The translations under genes were made by a program, and so were the position numbers. Under the pieces are notes generated by a model, which was not told the origin of the DNA, made no database searches, and saw only the letters and a program-made list of their open reading frames with translations. 7,527 bases of DNA from Oscillospiraceae bacterium (lineage in GTDB: Bacteria; Bacillota; Clostridia; Oscillospirales; Oscillospiraceae). Location: contig WQRL01000081.1 of the NCBI GenBank assembly GCA_009786775.1, positions 1 through 7,527 on the forward strand. Reading direction: 5' to 3'. Positions 4,862 to 7,527 of the stretch are shown here, in pieces (within the stretch, counting starts at the first letter, position 1; each line of letters starts with the position of its first letter).

Positions 4862-4880
4862 CCCGCCCCCTACCCAACCC
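4862..4880 (-). other. G-quadruplex motif upstream of the recombinase
   Basis: On the minus strand, GGG-TT-GGG-TA-GGGGG-C-GGG is a canonical four-tract motif with loops of 2, 2 and 1. It lies 33 bases before the recombinase ATG within a wider C-rich stretch (about 4822-4880). The G-rich strand is the template strand for the recombinase transcript, so the RNA itself is C-rich. Confidence 0.7.
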
Positions 4881-4913
4881 TAACAAATTTATAAATAACC
4901 GGAGAGAACAATC

Positions 4914-5534
4914 ATGAGCACGAAAGAGATGTCAATAACTGAATTTGCTGAAACCCTCGGAGTAATACCAGACACAGTAAGGCGCTGGGAACGGGAAGGT
5001 GAAATAAAACCGAAACGCACCAGCGGCGGCCACCGCCGTTACACCCAGCAAGACGTTTACGACATCCTGGGCACACCCGAAACAATACAGAAACGCAAAA
5101 TAATTTACGGCCGGGTTTCAGCCCCGGACATGAAACTCGAACTAAGAAAACAAGTCGAGGCCGTTGAATATTTCGCACTCGGCCGAGGCATCAAAGCAGA
5201 GACAATAACCGAATACGGCAACGGCCTAGACATGGCCCGCCCCGAACTCGTTAACATAATAAAGGGCATAATAAACGGCGAAATAGACACCCTGCTCATA
5301 GCACACAAAGACAGACTATCCCGCTTCGGCTACGAATTCATAGAATACATCGCAAAACAATACGGTTGCGAAATAATCGTAGCAAGCGGCGACAAACTCA
5401 GCCCCCCGGCCGAAGTGCTGGAAGACATGAGAGCAGTGCTAGAAAGATTCTCCCAACGCCTAGGCAACATAGCCTACGTAGAAGACGCCAGGATCCTAGT
5501 CGGCGGGACATCAGAAAAAGCGGAATCCGCTTAA
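4914..5534 (+). CDS. tnpA: IS607-family serine recombinase (TnpA), without TnpB
   Basis: A 206-residue protein. Residues 7-52 form a MerR-like helix-turn-helix (SITEFAETLGV, TVRRWEREGEIKP, SGGHRRYTQQDV). It is followed by a small serine-recombinase catalytic domain (about 62-185) with YGRVSAPD (nucleophile candidate Ser69, Arg67), Gln80, and KDRLSRFG (132-139, the family's Asp-Arg-x-x-Arg). This order, with the DNA-binding domain first, is the hallmark of IS607 TnpA, which moves its element by strand exchange through a circular intermediate. A GGAGAG site at 4901-4906 supports the start. Oddities: the usual Gln after the Asp of the active-site motif is Met73, and the end of the domain reads FSQRLGNIAYVED rather than the usual SFSARLYGxR-like end. 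No TnpB or RNA-guided nuclease follows. It may be a solo or remnant element, or a recombinase kept for another role. Confidence 0.9.
   Translation: MSTKEMSITEFAETLGVIPDTVRRWEREGEIKPKRTSGGHRRYTQQDVYDILGTPETIQKRKIIYGRVSAPDMKLELRKQVEAVEYFALGRGIKAETITEYGNGLDMARPELVNIIKGIINGEIDTLLIAHKDRLSRFGYEFIEYIAKQYGCEIIVASGDKLSPPAEVLEDMRAVLERFSQRLGNIAYVEDARILVGGTSEKAESA
5518..5532. repeat. Inverted repeat at the recombinase stop codon
   Basis: AAGCGGA and TCCGCTT are perfect inverted arms around one base, so a 6-bp hairpin with an AAT loop is possible. It overlaps the TAA stop. No T-tract follows, so it is not a convincing terminator; read-through into the downstream surface-protein gene is possible. Confidence 0.5.
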
Positions 5535-5575
5535 CACTCCATAGTAAACGAAATGTTTAACGCATATAAAAATAA

Positions 5576-5621
5576 AACTAAATAAAGTAAAACTAAATAA
5601 GCATACAAAAGAACTAAATAA
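5576..5621. repeat. AACTAAATAA direct repeats (three copies)
   Basis: Exact copies at 5576-5585, 5591-5600 and 5612-5621, spaced 15 and 21 bases. A degenerate copy (GCTAAATTAA) lies near 5683. They open the A/C-rich repeat region behind the recombinase. Confidence 0.8.
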
Positions 5622-5786
5622 GCAATCAACACACAAAAAATAAATTCAGTAAACACAGAATGAAAACCAAAGTAAGCACACAGCTAAATTAAACAAGCAA
5701 CCAACACACAAAAAATAAATTTGCCAAACACAAAATGCACAAACCCACAAGCAACACCCAACCCCAAGCAAGCACAAACCCACAAG
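5621..5786. repeat. A/C-rich direct repeat region with 75-base period
   Basis: A 26-base block at 5621-5646 recurs at 5696-5721 with one mismatch, 75 bases apart, and weaker similarity continues for another 20 or so bases in both copies (AAACACA-AATG, then AACC). A further 15-mer, GCACAAACCCACAAG, is exact at 5737-5751 and 5772-5786. From about 5560 to 5838 the plus strand is nearly all A and C. No promoter of quality was found; TATAAA at 5565-5570 has only a poor -35. The stretch probably includes the untranslated leader of the surface-protein gene. Confidence 0.8.
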
Positions 5787-5838
5787 TAAAGGAAACCACA
5801 ACGAAAGCCCATAACTCACATTGGAGGAAACATACAAC

Positions 5839-7527
5839 ATGAAGAAATTACTATCAAGAAGCTGTGCAGTTTTTCTAGCGCTACTGATACTAGTAAGCGT
5901 GCCGATGACAGCACTTGCAGATCCGGGAGCGCAAGCATCGGATATGCAACTGCCCGATATCGGCAGAATTGCACCTGGCGGCTCCGTAAACGAGAGCAGC
6001 TCCGTAGAAGCTGAACTTGAGCGTCAGGGCCTGACCCGCGCCGAACTCGAAGAACTCAATGACTTCTTCTTCGGCCCAGAAGGTCTGGACGCACTGGAAG
6101 AGCAACTGCAAGAACTGCGCCAGCAGTGGAACGCAGTAAACGAGCAACTGCTTACGCTTGACTCAGAGATTGTAACTCAGCGTGAAGAAACGAATGCAAG
6201 AGAGCGACGAGTCCGTGATGCAGAGGCGAGGCATGAGAGAGCTCAGCGCCGCACAGCAAGAAACCAAAATGAAGTCATAGGAGAAGCGAATAATTCTCCT
6301 GTGGCTTTTGGTGCTAGTTTAGCTGTGGCAACCGAGCTAACTGAGACAGGCGAACTATCGGCAGGACTATCTGAAGCCGCCGAAGTTACAGAGTCAGTTA
6401 GCCAGCTTGTCAGAGAGCGCTCATTAGCCAGAGGCTATCAAGCAAGGCTAGAGCATATGACATCCTCCCGTGAAGCTCTTCAAGAAACGCTCATCTCAAT
6501 CGAGGCGCAAATTGATAGCGTCCACGAAGCGATAAACCAGGCGTGGGAAAATTTTGATCTCGCTAATCCTCATATAGAAGAAGATTATTGCGATGAGCCC
6601 GGCGATGTTTATGACGCTGATGAAGAAAGAGAATCTTGCGAGCACGAATACTATGATGAATGCTTCTGTGATTATCTAGACTTCGAGCCATGTGAAGTGG
6701 ATTGTGACTGCCCCTTCTATTTCTATGACGGCCAATGGCGCCCTATTGACTTTAGTAATTATATTGATGAATATGGTAACTTCTGGCACGGTGTAGACAT
6801 GGAGTGGTTTGACTCCATGAATGTTGAGTTTGAGCCATTTGATGGATTAGTACCCCCAGCACCACTGCGCATGTCCGATGAAGATATCGCGGTACATGCG
6901 GCTAGATCTGCGGGTACGCCAATTCCCATAGCAAATTCAGCACAGTTGGTACAATTTATTAACAGAGCAGGTGCTTTTTATAACGATGCAGGCCACTTTG
7001 TACTTCAGCCGGCCACAGCAGGTTATACATTTTTACTAACCACTAATGTAGCTCAAGGTCGCCCCGGCACCTTCACCGGTGTCTTTGACGGTAACGGCCA
7101 CACTATCCAAGGCTATAGATTCCGTCCTGCCGGCACGAATGCGACTCATAGATCCATTGGTTTTATCCAGGAGGCCGGCCACGGTGCGGTAATCCGTAAC
7201 GTAAACTTTAATAGTGGTATTGCATTTACACCTGGTGTAACAAACCTTCCCATGGCAACAAATAATGCAACTAATAGAGGTACCGCAACTACTGCAAACA
7301 GTCAAAGTGTCTGGTATGACACCAGAGTAAATACAGGTACTTGGCGTACTGTGCAATCAAGCATAGGTATAGTAATTGGACGTGCTACTGATTATGGCGC
7401 ACCCGCAGGTGGCGCAGTTGTTACCATAGATAATGTAAGGCTTATTGGTCAGCATGAAATGAGGCAGTGGAGAGGCGCAACTGCACAAAATACAAAAAGT
7501 ATTGGCGGCATGGTTGGCAGTGTAGAA
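5839..7527 (+). CDS. Secreted or surface protein: signal peptide, coiled coil, Cys-rich acidic patch, beta-helix repeats (partial)
   Basis: The frame is open for 563 codons to the end of the window; the C-terminus is missing. The ATG at 5839 follows GGAGG (5823-5827) and opens a classic signal peptide: KK, a hydrophobic core AVFLALLILVSV, and ALA cleavage before Asp28. Residues about 54-150 and 175-240 are rich in Glu, Arg, Gln and Ala and look like a long coiled-coil hairpin, reminiscent of the N-terminal region of CwlO/PcsB-type cell-wall proteins; no hydrolase domain is visible. Residues 245-300 are very acidic and hold seven cysteines (251, 267, 275, 277, 285, 289, 291). From about 365 the sequence resembles GLUG-like or right-handed beta-helix repeats (GTFTGVFDGNGHTIQGYRF, AVIRNVNF, VTIDNVRLIG, SIGGMVG). 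It is probably exported and cell-wall associated, an adhesin or matrix protein. The anchor, if any, lies outside the window. Confidence 0.85.
   Translation, partial: MKKLLSRSCAVFLALLILVSVPMTALADPGAQASDMQLPDIGRIAPGGSVNESSSVEAELERQGLTRAELEELNDFFFGPEGLDALEEQLQELRQQWNAVNEQLLTLDSEIVTQREETNARERRVRDAEARHERAQRRTARNQNEVIGEANNSPVAFGASLAVATELTETGELSAGLSEAAEVTESVSQLVRERSLARGYQARLEHMTSSREALQETLISIEAQIDSVHEAINQAWENFDLANPHIEEDYCDEPGDVYDADEERESCEHEYYDECFCDYLDFEPCEVDCDCPFYFYDGQWRPIDFSNYIDEYGNFWHGVDMEWFDSMNVEFEPFDGLVPPAPLRMSDEDIAVHAARSAGTPIPIANSAQLVQFINRAGAFYNDAGHFVLQPATAGYTFLLTTNVAQGRPGTFTGVFDGNGHTIQGYRFRPAGTNATHRSIGFIQEAGHGAVIRNVNFNSGIAFTPGVTNLPMATNNATNRGTATTANSQSVWYDTRVNTGTWRTVQSSIGIVIGRATDYGAPAGGAVVTIDNVRLIGQHEMRQWRGATAQNTKSIGGMVGSVE

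Noticed and set aside
5560..5838. CRISPR-like array in the A/C repeat region
   Set aside because: Repeats are low-complexity, of unequal length and spacing, lack palindromic ends, and there are no cas genes nearby.
5646..5840. Minus-strand frame of 64 codons, very hydrophobic (Leu/Cys/Trp/Val)
   Set aside because: It is the complement of the A/C-rich repeats, which forces hydrophobic codons. No ribosome site; a composition artefact.
7036..7356. Minus-strand frame of 106 codons
   Set aside because: Lies opposite the clearly coding surface-protein gene, whose signal peptide and beta-helix motifs are in the plus frame.

Overview
The window looks like chromosomal DNA of a Firmicute, most likely an anaerobic gut- or rumen-type clostridium. 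The reasons are sigma-A style promoters (TTGACA/TATAAT-like, often with an extended -10), GGAGG-type ribosome binding sites, a Firmicutes-like MnmG, a RelB/RelE pair, an AAA/DUF4143 ATPase, and a tiny holin-like type I toxin of a kind known from Firmicutes. No rRNA, tRNA, CRISPR array or complete insertion sequence was seen.

Left edge (1-1250): the C-terminal two thirds of mnmG, a core tRNA-modification gene, closed by a hairpin terminator. In many Firmicutes rsmG follows mnmG. Here an accessory stretch follows instead.

Accessory stretch (1250-4375): a type II toxin-antitoxin operon (RelB-like antitoxin, overlapping RelE/ParE-like toxin) with a good promoter; directly behind it a promoter-hairpins-terminator unit that looks like an orphan small RNA of about 100 nt; then a 403-residue AAA/DUF4143 ATPase with its own extended -10 promoter. 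Next comes a compact type I toxin-antitoxin locus not obvious from long ORFs: a 28-residue hydrophobic peptide on the minus strand (4083-4169) facing a convergent antisense RNA (about 4012-4097) whose terminator hairpin overlaps the toxin's last codons. Both transcripts appear to start with the same two 9-base blocks. A strong orphan hairpin plus T-tract (4315-4373) closes the region.

Right part (4375-5838): an AT-rich gap, a promoter, a folded leader and a C-rich tract that is a canonical G-quadruplex motif on the minus strand, then an IS607-family serine recombinase (TnpA) with no TnpB beside it. After it comes about 300 bases strongly biased to A and C and built of direct repeats.

Right edge (5839-7527): the first 563 codons of a secreted or surface protein, with a signal peptide, a long coiled-coil-like region, an acidic cluster of seven cysteines, and the start of what looks like a GLUG-like beta-helix region. 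It runs off the window.

Taken together, a core gene is followed by stability and mobility modules (type II TA, type I TA, AAA/DUF4143 ATPase, solo recombinase), each with its own promoter, and then by a large cell-surface gene. The modules appear to have accumulated independently. Nothing in the sequence shows that they act as one system.
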